A stretch of DNA of 64,000 nt from Pseudobutyrivibrio xylanivorans (GTDB lineage: Bacteria; Bacillota; Clostridia; Lachnospirales; Lachnospiraceae): NCBI RefSeq assembly GCF_010906925.1, contig NZ_VTVE01000001.1, positions 806,001 through 870,000 on the forward strand, given 5' to 3'. The translations under genes and the position numbers were made by a program. This document shows, in pieces, positions 36,730 through 44,540 of this stretch. Under the pieces are notes generated by a model. That model saw nothing but the letters and a program-made list of their open reading frames with translations, was not told where the DNA came from and ran no database searches. How positions within the stretch are numbered: the stretch's first letter is position 1; every line of letters begins with the position of its first letter.

Positions 36730-37543
36730 TACAAAATTACTTGCTGTGGACATGGATGGAACACTTTTTGATGATGACAAAAACATCTCAAAAGAAAATC
36801 TTAATGCTATTACAAAGATGCTAGATCAAGGCAATGTATTTGCATTTAATACTGGTAGACCTAATAATGCACTGAAGAGAATTCTATCTATATACGATGA
36901 GTTCAAGCGCGATAATGTATATATGCTTGGATATCAGGGTGTAGTAGGTACTGAGATGAATAGCGATAAGGTGCTGTTTGAAGATTGTATCGATAATGAT
37001 ACAGCACTAGAGCTTGTTACTGAGATTCTAAAGGCTGACCTTACATGCCTAGTATTTGACAATGGATGCATATATACTTTCAATGAGAATTACTTTATAG
37101 AGAGCTATAAGCAGGTTTCTAGAGAATCATTGTTTTACATTACAGATATCAATACCCTAAAGGGGAAAAATATCACTAAAATCATGGCTATTGAATATGA
37201 TAAGCCAGAGCGTCTAGAGCAGTTTAGAGTTGCTCATGCCAGTCAATTTGATGATAGATATGACAATTTCTTTTCCCATTACGCTTTTCTTGAATATGTT
37301 AAGAAAGGCACTGGCAAGGGCAATGGTGTTAGAGAGCTGGCAAAGCAGCTTAACATTTCTCTTTCTAATGTCATCGCCTGTGGTGATGAGGAAAATGATA
37401 TTAGCATGGTTGAGATAGCAGGCGTTGGTGTTGCTATGGCCAATGCTAGAAAAGAACTTAAGGATGCTGCTGATTATGTTACTGTAAATGACAACAATCA
37501 CAGCGGAATAGCAGAGGTTATCAATAAATTTATATTGAACTAA
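36722..37543 (+). CDS. HAD-superfamily hydrolase, Cof type
   Basis: The protein (273 residues) carries the Cof/YbiV-type HAD motifs: DMDGTLFDD (nucleophile Asp), FNTGRPN with a C2-type cap, a conserved Lys in the KGTGKGNGVRELAKQLNI segment, and ACGDEENDISMVEIAG. Such enzymes dephosphorylate sugar phosphates or flavin/pyridoxal phosphates. The start at 36722 overlaps the ppk1 stop by 8 bp and has TGAGG at the right distance; two in-frame starts lie further upstream inside ppk1. Coupling to ppk1 does not by itself define the substrate. Confidence 0.88.
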   Translation: MNNTKLLAVDMDGTLFDDDKNISKENLNAITKMLDQGNVFAFNTGRPNNALKRILSIYDEFKRDNVYMLGYQGVVGTEMNSDKVLFEDCIDNDTALELVTEILKADLTCLVFDNGCIYTFNENYFIESYKQVSRESLFYITDINTLKGKNITKIMAIEYDKPERLEQFRVAHASQFDDRYDNFFSHYAFLEYVKKGTGKGNGVRELAKQLNISLSNVIACGDEENDISMVEIAGVGVAMANARKELKDAADYVTVNDNNHSGIAEVINKFILN

Positions 37544-37557
37544 TTTTGTAAAAAATG

Positions 37558-37586
37558 TTGACGGTGACGGATTTATATGTTAAATT
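37558..37586 (+). promoter_or_regulatory. Sigma-A-type promoter of the infC operon
   Basis: TTGACG (37558-37563) and TAAATT (37581-37586) are spaced by 17 bp. Transcription would begin near 37593, giving a leader of about 150 nt before infC that contains an attenuator. Confidence 0.75.
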
Positions 37587-37592
37587 ATCACT

Positions 37593-37730
37593 GTTGTGAA
37601 AACAAAGTAGAGTATCCACTCTCACCTTAGCACGTATGAGTACTGTGACTTGGGTCTTATATTTCACACAAACCTTGTTTGTGATGATTTATGGTGGATA
37701 TTCTGTATCCACTATTTTTTTTATATTTTT
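37593..37730 (+). promoter_or_regulatory. Attenuator leader of infC-rpmI-rplT (L20-leader type)
   Basis: A terminator hairpin pairs GTGGATA (37694-37700) with TATCCAC (37706-37712) and is followed by TATTTTTTTT, only about 20 bp before the infC ribosome site. An identical TATCCAC occurs earlier at 37613-37619 and could pair with the same GTGGATA to form an antiterminator. This is the expected logic of the L20 leader known in Bacillus and other Firmicutes, where free L20 favours termination. That L20 is the ligand here is inferred from operon content. Confidence 0.75.
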
Positions 37731-37743
37731 TGGAGGTAGTACC

Positions 37744-38253
37744 ATTAGCGATTTAATGATTAATGAGCAGATTCGCGACAAAGAAGTTCGTGTTATTGGC
37801 TCAGATGGGGAACAGCTTGGCATCATGTCAGCGCGCGAGGCGCAGAAACTTGCAGACGACGAGGGATTAGATCTCGTCAAGATTTCACCAAAGGCTAATC
37901 CACCTGTGTGCAAAATTGTTGATTACGGTAAGTTCCGTTATGAGCAGGCACGCAAGGAAAAGGAAGCTAAGAAAAAGCAGCACGTTGTTGAAGTTAAAGA
38001 GATTCGTATGTCTCCAAACATCGATGCTAATGATATGAACACAAAGGTTAACGCAGCTAAGAAGTTCATCTCTAAGGGCGACAAGGTTAAGGTAACACTT
38101 CGTTTCCGTGGCCGTGAGATGGCTCATATGCAGTCCTCTAAGCACATTCTTGATGATTTTGCTGAGGCACTTGCTGAGGTTGCAGTAGTGGAAAAGGCAC
38201 CTAAGATTGAAGGACGTAGTATGTCATTGGTGCTTACAGAAAAGAAATCTTAA
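37744..38253 (+). CDS. infC: Translation initiation factor IF-3, ATT start codon
   Basis: IF-3 (169 residues) inspects start codons and keeps ribosomal subunits apart. The N-domain begins DLMINEQIRDKEVRVIGSDG; the linker and C-domain follow (VKEIRMSPNIDANDMNTKV, then VTLRFRGREMAHMQ). The start is set at ATT 37744: TTGGAGG lies 8 bp upstream, and no ATG/GTG/TTG is suitably spaced. The next ATG is five codons in. Earlier in-frame starts would run through the attenuator hairpin. ATT starts in infC are known from Escherichia coli and other bacteria and allow IF-3 to repress its own translation. Confidence 0.95.
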   Translation: MSDLMINEQIRDKEVRVIGSDGEQLGIMSAREAQKLADDEGLDLVKISPKANPPVCKIVDYGKFRYEQARKEKEAKKKQHVVEVKEIRMSPNIDANDMNTKVNAAKKFISKGDKVKVTLRFRGREMAHMQSSKHILDDFAEALAEVAVVEKAPKIEGRSMSLVLTEKKS

Positions 38254-38271
38254 ATTCAGGAGGAAATTATC

Positions 38272-38469
38272 ATGCCAAAGATGAAGACAAGAAGAGCAGC
38301 TGCAAAGCGCTTTAAGGTAACAGGAACAGGAAAGCTTAAGAGAAATAAGGCATACAAGAGCCATATCTTAACCAAGAAGACTACAAAGAGAAAGAGAAAT
38401 CTTCGTCAGTCTGCAATCGTTGATTCAACAAATGTAAAGAACATGAAGAAAGTACTTCCATATCTTTAA
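38272..38469 (+). CDS. rpmI: Large ribosomal subunit protein bL35
   Basis: bL35 (65 residues) begins [20 protein letters not shown] and is rich in Lys and Arg. It is the usual size. It has a CAGGAGG site and lies between infC and rplT, the standard order of this operon. Confidence 0.97.
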   Translation: MPKMKTRRAAAKRFKVTGTGKLKRNKAYKSHILTKKTTKRKRNLRQSAIVDSTNVKNMKKVLPYL

Positions 38470-38510
38470 GATTGGTTGTTAATTATTAGTTTGGTTAGGA
38501 GGAATTTAAA

Positions 38511-38870
38511 ATGGCAAGAGTTAAAGGCGGATTAAACGCTAAGAAAAGACACAATAGAACATTAAAGTTAGCAAAGGGTTACAGAGGCGCTAGAAGCAAG
38601 CAGTATCGTGTTGCAAAGCAGTCAGTTATGCGTGCCCTTACATCATCATACGCTGGTAGAAAGCAGAAGAAGAGACAGTTCAGACAGCTCTGGATCGCTC
38701 GTATCAATGCTGCAGCTCGTATCAATGGACTTTCATACTCTAAGTTCATGTATGGTCTTAAGCTCGCTGGTGTTGAGATGAACAGAAAGATGCTCGCTGA
38801 GCTCGCTGTTAACGATGCTGAAGGTTTTGCAAAGCTTGTTGATGTTGCAAAGTCTAAGGTAGCAGCTTAA
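38511..38870 (+). CDS. rplT: Large ribosomal subunit protein bL20
   Basis: bL20 (119 residues) is needed early in 50S assembly and, in other Firmicutes, represses its operon by binding the leader mRNA. Markers: [40 protein letters not shown] and [20 protein letters not shown]. The gene has a TTAGGAGG site. A strong terminator follows 19 bp after the stop. Confidence 0.98.
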   Translation: MARVKGGLNAKKRHNRTLKLAKGYRGARSKQYRVAKQSVMRALTSSYAGRKQKKRQFRQLWIARINAAARINGLSYSKFMYGLKLAGVEMNRKMLAELAVNDAEGFAKLVDVAKSKVAA

Positions 38871-38889
38871 TTAATTTAAGAATTTGAAG

Positions 38890-38919
38890 GAGTCTTGGTT
38901 ATCCAAGACTCTTTTTTTA
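38890..38919 (+). terminator. Intrinsic terminator of the infC operon
   Basis: GAGTCTTGG (38890-38898) pairs perfectly with CCAAGACTC (38903-38911) around a TTAT loop. Seven T follow. This ends the infC-rpmI-rplT transcript and marks the left edge of the accessory region. Confidence 0.95.
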
Positions 38920-39027
38920 TTTGTGGGATGATTTTAGATTACTAAAATTTTTCTTAAGCTAAAGACATAATAATGCAATGTATGCGTAATATATACGAAA
39001 TATACAATTCATATTTAACATAATAAT

Positions 39028-39045
39028 TGTGAACAAACTGTGAAC
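39028..39045 (+). promoter_or_regulatory. Direct repeat upstream of accessory-region promoter
   Basis: TGTGAAC occurs at 39028-39034 and again at 39039-39045, with start points 11 bp apart, which is one DNA turn. The pair ends 25 bp before the TG-extended -10 box at 39070. Tandem hexamer or heptamer repeats on one face of the helix are typical of OmpR-family response regulators, so this may be an activator site. It is close to, but does not match, the WalR consensus (TGTWAH) at the fourth base. Confidence 0.4.
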
Positions 39046-39069
39046 TGCAAGAATTTTCAAAAAAGAGTA

Positions 39070-39078
39070 TGATATAAT
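39070..39078 (+). promoter_or_regulatory. Extended -10 promoter of the accessory cluster leader
   Basis: TGATATAAT contains a consensus TATAAT (39073-39078) with the TG-N extension. There is no good -35 box at 16-18 bp spacing, which fits an activator-dependent or extended -10 promoter. Transcription would begin near 39085. The stretch from 38920 to here is very AT-rich and holds no gene. Confidence 0.55.
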
Positions 39079-39181
39079 GCAAATCGTTGCTTAATACACT
39101 GTTACTTGAATTGGGGCATTTACTTATGAGACTTGAATTTATAGTTCCTGTTATTTTAATTAAAAATACTGAATATGCAGT

Positions 39182-39280
39182 AGAGAAGGTGTCTTATTTT
39201 GATGCCTCTCTTAAAGATGGTAGTGCGGTTAATTATAGCTTGATCTTTAAAGGAGCTATTTGCCGCACTATCTTTTTATT
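39182..39280 (+). terminator. Two-hairpin leader with intrinsic terminator before the accessory cluster
   Basis: The first hairpin pairs AGAGA (39182-39186) and GGTGTC (39188-39193) with GATGCC (39201-39206) and TCTCT (39207-39211), with one bulged A, two wobbles and a 7-base loop. The second begins 7 bases later: GGTAGTGCGG (39219-39228) with CCGCACTATC (39263-39272), one wobble, enclosing ATAGCT (39235-39240) with AGCTAT (39254-39259). CTTTTTATTT follows. A long transcript starting near 39085 would stop here unless antiterminated. An open frame runs across this stretch but is not believed. From 39281 to 39443 I see no gene, only an AGGAG-preceded mini-frame at 39408-39422 (ATG plus three codons). 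Confidence 0.7.
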
Positions 39281-39443
39281 TATTTCTATAGTTCACAAAA
39301 ATCATATTAACAAAGTACGTTTTCCGCCCCCAGTTTATGAATATACTCGGTGTATTGGCTACTAATTATTTATTCTGGAGAAATCCGGTTACTTTAGGAG
39401 AAAATATATGAAGTTAAATTAGAAAAGTTGAAAGGGAGAGTTT

Positions 39444-41585
39444 ATGAGAGAATACATTATTTCAGTTATTACGCCATTTCATAATGTAGATTTTAAAATG
39501 TTTAATTGCTGTATTCACAGCATGTTGAAACAAACAATAGGCTTTGACAATATTGAATGGATAATTGCCTTACATAACTGCGATCAAGAGCATATTGATT
39601 ATGCAAAAAAGAAATTAAGTAAATACGAAAACGTCATTTTAAAGGAAGTAAACAACGACAGTAGAACACCTTCTAGTCCAAGAAATGTAGGCCTTGATCT
39701 TGCAACTTCAGATTATGTGGCTTTTCTAGATGGAGATGATAAGTTTAGAGAAGATGCTTTGGAGAAGATTATTTATTATTTCAAAAAAAGCAATTCTCAG
39801 ATACTTGTATTTCGTAGAGAGTTTGAACTTGAACATCCAGATATGCTGGCACTATCTGAGACTGTTACTTGGGATACAACTAGAGAAATGATCATCGTTG
39901 ACATGAATGATTCTGTTGATAATAGAAACTATAACAGTTTCCCATTTTTTGTGACGAATAGAGCCTTTAAAAGAGATTTTTTAAATGAAAATCATATTAG
40001 ATTTGATGAAGATATTGATAATGCAGAGGATTGCTATTTTAATCTTCAGACCATTCACTTGGCTGATAAAATGTGTTTCTTACCTCAGTTAATAGGATAC
40101 ACATATTACATTAATTCAAAATCAATTCTAAGTAGTGATAAGTCTGATGAAGATATACTTCATATGCTCAGAAATTCAACAAGAATAATTGATGATGCAC
40201 TAGATTATGGATTGTACGTTAACAATATTATTTTGGCACTTGGCTTTGTTATGAGTCGATATTTATCTGAACCATCGGTAAAAATGGAGACTAGACAAAT
40301 TGTTAAGGAAACATTTGAGCCATATCTTAAAATGACTACGCCTATTCCAGCAGGAAGATTTATGGAACCATTTAGAACAATGATGAATATCCTTCCCTTT
40401 GAAATATTGCTTAACACCAAGAGATTTGAAAATCAAAGTTCGATTCAAAATGGATATGATGTTTTAGCGGGAATTTTAAAGGAAAATGAAAATACTCATT
40501 TTGGTAGTCGCTATCATTTTGAAGATATTCTTTCGATTAGAGGATATCAATCACAAGTACCTATTGAGAGCCTTGAGACATATCAGCCAATGGTCGATGC
40601 TGAGAAGAGTATAGGTGACATTAACATCTATGCAAGTAAAAAACCAAGCTGGTATACAAAGCTAATAAATGGAATGTATATGCCTGTATCTGAAAAGCAA
40701 GCGATAGGTTATGCTGATGCATTTCAGAATGTTCTTAAGGGAAATAATATATTAGTTTTTTCTGAGGCAGATAATCCTATAGTCCGCTTTAACAATGGAG
40801 TGCTTGGCAGTACTATTTCTGGAATTACTTTAGATGGCTATTACAGAAAATATAGATATACACTTTCTGAGCTTACAAGAAAATTTGTTATTCCTCGTGA
40901 AATTTATTATCAGATTGATGAAAACGCAGAGGACAATCCTGAATTTGAAATGGCAAGAAAATATTTATTCATCCTTATGAGTGTCAAAAATAAGGATGTG
41001 GATCAAATTGTATTGTTTGGTGCCACAGATTTTAAGAATTTTCAGGATGATATATATAAATTTTTACCAGAATTAATTGAGGATATTGAAACAGGAAAAC
41101 TGCATAAGGATTATGGATTTAATGATGCAGTAAAGCAATATTTGGCATTGCATCTAAAGCGTAATCCTAAGAGGGCAAATGAATTGAGAGAACTATATTC
41201 CACTAAGGAAAAAGTTGCCCTTACAGATATATGGAAAAAATTAAAAGATATTACTCTTATTGATGATCAGCCTACTTCAAAAAAAGTTCAAGAATGCTCT
41301 GGTATTAAAATTCATAAAGCGATGGTTATTAGTGAGGAGGGCATTATTGGTACCGCTTCAAAAGAAGATGGTTGTTATGTTTTAAATAGAGACAATAAGT
41401 TTTACGAATTTATTCATTATGAGGATAATGACTCCCAAATCATTTTATCCGATGAACTTAAACCGGGAGATGTTGTGCGTCCGGTGATTACCAGTGATGC
41501 AGGGCTATATAGAGTACCTCTTCGTTTTAAGATTAAAATTAGTGATATTGAAGAGGGGAATATTATTTTTAAGGATTGCGTATAA
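39444..41585 (+). CDS. GT2 glycosyltransferase fused to a GH3-like domain
   Basis: This 713-residue protein joins two enzymes. Residues 1 to about 110 are a GT-A family 2 domain (ISVITPFHNVDFKMF, SSPRNVGLDLATSDYVAFLD, then GDD for sugar-nucleotide binding), followed by a helical segment to about 340. Residues 345-713 resemble GH3 acyl-adenylate/amide synthetases: THFGSRYHFEDILSIRGYQS near the start, GVLGSTISGITLDGYYRK, LWK-type DIWKKLKDITLI, the SE of motif 2 (630-631), FYEFIH (653-658) and AGLYR (686-690). Motif 1, usually SSGTT-like, reads SKKPSWYTKLI, the GD after YR is lost, and the C-terminal lid domain is absent. Activity of the second half is therefore uncertain. It has a GGGAGAG site and heads the accessory operon. 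Confidence 0.8.
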   Translation: MREYIISVITPFHNVDFKMFNCCIHSMLKQTIGFDNIEWIIALHNCDQEHIDYAKKKLSKYENVILKEVNNDSRTPSSPRNVGLDLATSDYVAFLDGDDKFREDALEKIIYYFKKSNSQILVFRREFELEHPDMLALSETVTWDTTREMIIVDMNDSVDNRNYNSFPFFVTNRAFKRDFLNENHIRFDEDIDNAEDCYFNLQTIHLADKMCFLPQLIGYTYYINSKSILSSDKSDEDILHMLRNSTRIIDDALDYGLYVNNIILALGFVMSRYLSEPSVKMETRQIVKETFEPYLKMTTPIPAGRFMEPFRTMMNILPFEILLNTKRFENQSSIQNGYDVLAGILKENENTHFGSRYHFEDILSIRGYQSQVPIESLETYQPMVDAEKSIGDINIYASKKPSWYTKLINGMYMPVSEKQAIGYADAFQNVLKGNNILVFSEADNPIVRFNNGVLGSTISGITLDGYYRKYRYTLSELTRKFVIPREIYYQIDENAEDNPEFEMARKYLFILMSVKNKDVDQIVLFGATDFKNFQDDIYKFLPELIEDIETGKLHKDYGFNDAVKQYLALHLKRNPKRANELRELYSTKEKVALTDIWKKLKDITLIDDQPTSKKVQECSGIKIHKAMVISEEGIIGTASKEDGCYVLNRDNKFYEFIHYEDNDSQIILSDELKPGDVVRPVITSDAGLYRVPLRFKIKISDIEEGNIIFKDCV

Positions 41586-41605
41586 AAAGAAAAGAGGAGA
41601 AAGAA

Positions 41606-42796
41606 ATGGCAGTTAGAAAAAGATTTGACGCACTACAAACTTTACGATTTTTATTGTTTTTAGTTGTTTTTGGTGAACACAGTGGGTTTTATAGACTTAT
41701 AGGAGTACCAATTTTCTTTGAGATTTCTATAATGAGTGTTTTCTTGATGATGTCAGGATTTTTAATGTTTTATACATATTCAGAAAGAGAATTATCAATA
41801 AATCCTGTTGATAACGTTAAGTTTTCTATTGGAAAGATTAAAAAATTATATCCTCTCCATGTGGAAACAGCTTTAATTCAACTTGCATTTGTAATATTTT
41901 TCTTTTTTGATTATTTCAAAACAAATCCAGAGGGATTTGGATATTTTTCATTTAGAGTTGGTGTCAATTTAGCATTATTACAGGCATGGGTTCCAAACTT
42001 AGAGGAATATACATTCTTTTTGAATGGTCCTTCATGGTTTCTTTCAGTTATGCTCTTTGCATATTTTTTGTTCCCATATATTGTAAAGCTGCTAAAAAAA
42101 CTTAAAACAATTAGAAATGGCGTAATCGCTGCTGTTTTATTGTTTGCAATTTCTTTTATTGTAACAATTCTTGTGGGTTCAAAAACTGGATATTTGGATA
42201 GTGAGTTCTTTATCTGGTTTACAATGAATTCACCAATAATGAGAACAACCGATTTTATCCTAGGATGTATTATTGGATTTATATATGTTGAAAGAAGAAA
42301 GACTGCAGATATTGATGCTAAACCATATTCTAAGGGATTATGGACCTTCTACGAAATTATGTCATTTCTATTATTGCAAGTGTTTAGCGTATTCATTGTA
42401 GCTGGCGTATATCTGGTTGCTGGTGATATTGGTATTGCATTAGCTTATTGTACAGTAGGATTACCTTGTTTAATTGGCTTGCCAATTTTGCTTGTCTGCA
42501 TCTATGGAAGAGGCTATATGTCTAAGCTATTTTCATGGAAACCACTTGTATATCTGGGTGATATTTCTATGTATACATACTTAATCCATTATATTTATAC
42601 ACAGCTTTGGGCTTATCTCCAGGATTATGTATTTGGAATTGATAAATCAGATCCTAGAAATATCTATATAGTACCTGTTGAATTTGTGCTTACTATTGGC
42701 ACAGCTATTTTATATGACAAGTTCAGAAAAAAGAGGGCTGCAGCTGCAAAGGCAAAAGTAGTACGAACAATTGAGGGGCAAGTTGAAGGGGCTTAA
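41606..42796 (+). CDS. Acyltransferase family 3 membrane protein (OafA-like)
   Basis: The protein (396 residues) has about ten membrane helices and matches acyltransferase-3: RFDALQTLRFLLFLVVFGEH with the key His25, SMYTYLIHYIYTQLW near the C-terminus. These enzymes usually move acetyl or other short acyl groups from the cytoplasm onto sugars of surface glycans. The ATG at 41606 follows AGAGGAGA; an earlier in-frame TTG overlaps the previous gene. It sits 20 bp after the GT2-GH3 gene and 2 bp before the ABC exporter pair, so it probably decorates the same product. Confidence 0.88.
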   Translation: MAVRKRFDALQTLRFLLFLVVFGEHSGFYRLIGVPIFFEISIMSVFLMMSGFLMFYTYSERELSINPVDNVKFSIGKIKKLYPLHVETALIQLAFVIFFFFDYFKTNPEGFGYFSFRVGVNLALLQAWVPNLEEYTFFLNGPSWFLSVMLFAYFLFPYIVKLLKKLKTIRNGVIAAVLLFAISFIVTILVGSKTGYLDSEFFIWFTMNSPIMRTTDFILGCIIGFIYVERRKTADIDAKPYSKGLWTFYEIMSFLLLQVFSVFIVAGVYLVAGDIGIALAYCTVGLPCLIGLPILLVCIYGRGYMSKLFSWKPLVYLGDISMYTYLIHYIYTQLWAYLQDYVFGIDKSDPRNIYIVPVEFVLTIGTAILYDKFRKKRAAAAKAKVVRTIEGQVEGA

Positions 42797-42798
42797 TA

Positions 42799-44538
42799 AT
42801 GAAAATACTAGGGAAGTTTCTGCTTAGGAGAAAAAAAGGACTATTGTTGCTAGTATTTTGTTCAATTGTTGTAGTGGCACTTTCACTGCTTAATACCAGC
42901 TATATTGCTCGAGTGACAGATGATACCTATAGGGTAACAAATGGAAGCATCAGTAAGAATGTATATTTAAGTGGACTTACTGATGCAACCATTATCATGG
43001 TTATTATTATGCTTGTTATGGCTATTGCTAATATCGCAAGTGGTTATTTTGCTGGGAAAATTTCTGTTTCAGTTGCAGAAGATATTCGAAATGCCATATA
43101 TGAGAAAGCTTTGACTTTTTCTTTAAAGGAAATGAATGATATTTCAATTCCTTCTATGATAACAAGAAGTACTGGAGATGTTATATCTATTCAAAATGCA
43201 CTGTATCTGACATTGACAACAGCTCTTTCTGTTCCATTTTTAATTGTGGGTGGAATCCTTGGAGTGCTTTCCCTTGGAAAGGCGCTTCTTGCTTTGCTTA
43301 TTTTAGGTGTTGTACTTGTAATTAGTATTTTTATAGCTCTAGTTATTAAATTAGGACCATTATATGCTTCGTTTATGAGCCTTATTGATGGATTGAACAA
43401 GGTGACAAGAGAAGGTCTGTCAGGAATACAGATTCTTAGAGCGCTTAATCGAGAAAAGTGGAATAGTAAACGTATTCAACAGACTAGCCAGCAGATTAAA
43501 GATATTTCCTTATCGGTAGATATCGCCCAGGCGGTAATGCAACCGACTATGTATCTTGTGATAAATATAATAGATATTTTGGCTATATGGGTTTGTTACT
43601 ATTTTTCAGATAAGGGATTTTTTGAAATTGGAGATATTGTGGCATTTATTAATTATCTCTTCATGACGTTATCTGGAATTATTGTTGGCGCAATGGTTGG
43701 AATTCAGTTACCAAGTTCTTTTATTTGCATGAGCCGAATTAGTGAAGTACTTGAAAAAGAACTGTCTATTAAAGATGGGAAGGAAGAAGATGTTTCTAAT
43801 TTATCTAATTACGATGTTTGCTTTGATAATGTAAGTTTTCGATATTCTGACGACGCTGGATTTGTTGTAAGGGATATATCATTTACTGCTAAACAGGGTG
43901 AGCTTACGGTTATCACCGGAAATACTGGTTGTGGCAAGACTACTTTGATGCAACTTATACCTAGGCTTTATGATGCCACAAAAGGCACTATTACAATAGG
44001 CGGTGTGGATGTAAAAAAAATGAAATTAAATGATCTTAGATCATTTATTGGTTATGTTCCACAGAGGGTATTTCTTCATACTGGTGATGTTAGATTTAAT
44101 ATTTCTTATAGAGATAAAGACTACAATGATGAAACAATTTTAGAATCAGCAGAGTTATCTCAGTCCTTATCATTTATTGATGAAAAAGAAAAACGATTTG
44201 AAGAATGGATATCACAAGGGGGCAGTAACTTCTCAGGTGGACAAAAGCAGCGCCTAACTATTGCCAGAGCTTTATCTGGCTCTCCCAAAGTGTTGATTTT
44301 AGACGATAGTGCCTCGGCTCTTGATTTAGAGACAGGGGTTAAACTAAGAGACGCGCTTTTGAGCATAGTAGGAGATATTTCAATAATATTTATAACTCAG
44401 CGCTTATCTATTATTAAAAATGCTGACAAGGTTGTTTTAATGAAAGATGGGGAGATTTGTGAACAAGGAACATATGAGGAATTATCAGAGCATAGCGATA
44501 CCTTTAGAGAAATATTGCAATCTCAAATGGGGGCTTAA
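42799..44538 (+). CDS. ABC exporter half-transporter with degenerate ATP site
   Basis: This 579-residue protein has an N-terminal six-helix exporter domain (about 1-310) and an ATPase domain. Walker A is GNTGCGKTT near residue 374, the signature NFSGGQKQR near 477, and Walker B VLILDDSASALD near 498. The catalytic Glu after Walker B is Asp, and the switch His is Gln (ITQRLS near 532). That pattern marks the non-catalytic subunit of heterodimeric exporters such as BmrCD, LmrCD and TM287/288. Its partner is the next gene, 2 bp on. The substrate is unknown; the neighbours suggest an acylated glycan or glycolipid. Confidence 0.92.
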   Translation: MKILGKFLLRRKKGLLLLVFCSIVVVALSLLNTSYIARVTDDTYRVTNGSISKNVYLSGLTDATIIMVIIMLVMAIANIASGYFAGKISVSVAEDIRNAIYEKALTFSLKEMNDISIPSMITRSTGDVISIQNALYLTLTTALSVPFLIVGGILGVLSLGKALLALLILGVVLVISIFIALVIKLGPLYASFMSLIDGLNKVTREGLSGIQILRALNREKWNSKRIQQTSQQIKDISLSVDIAQAVMQPTMYLVINIIDILAIWVCYYFSDKGFFEIGDIVAFINYLFMTLSGIIVGAMVGIQLPSSFICMSRISEVLEKELSIKDGKEEDVSNLSNYDVCFDNVSFRYSDDAGFVVRDISFTAKQGELTVITGNTGCGKTTLMQLIPRLYDATKGTITIGGVDVKKMKLNDLRSFIGYVPQRVFLHTGDVRFNISYRDKDYNDETILESAELSQSLSFIDEKEKRFEEWISQGGSNFSGGQKQRLTIARALSGSPKVLILDDSASALDLETGVKLRDALLSIVGDISIIFITQRLSIIKNADKVVLMKDGEICEQGTYEELSEHSDTFREILQSQMGA

Positions 44539-44540
44539 CT

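Noticed and set aside
39087-39365. Open frame of 92 codons between rplT and the accessory operon
   Set aside because: It runs across a two-hairpin intrinsic terminator, has no strong ribosome site (ATG 39126 has only a GGGG) and resembles no protein family. The RNA structure explains the region better.
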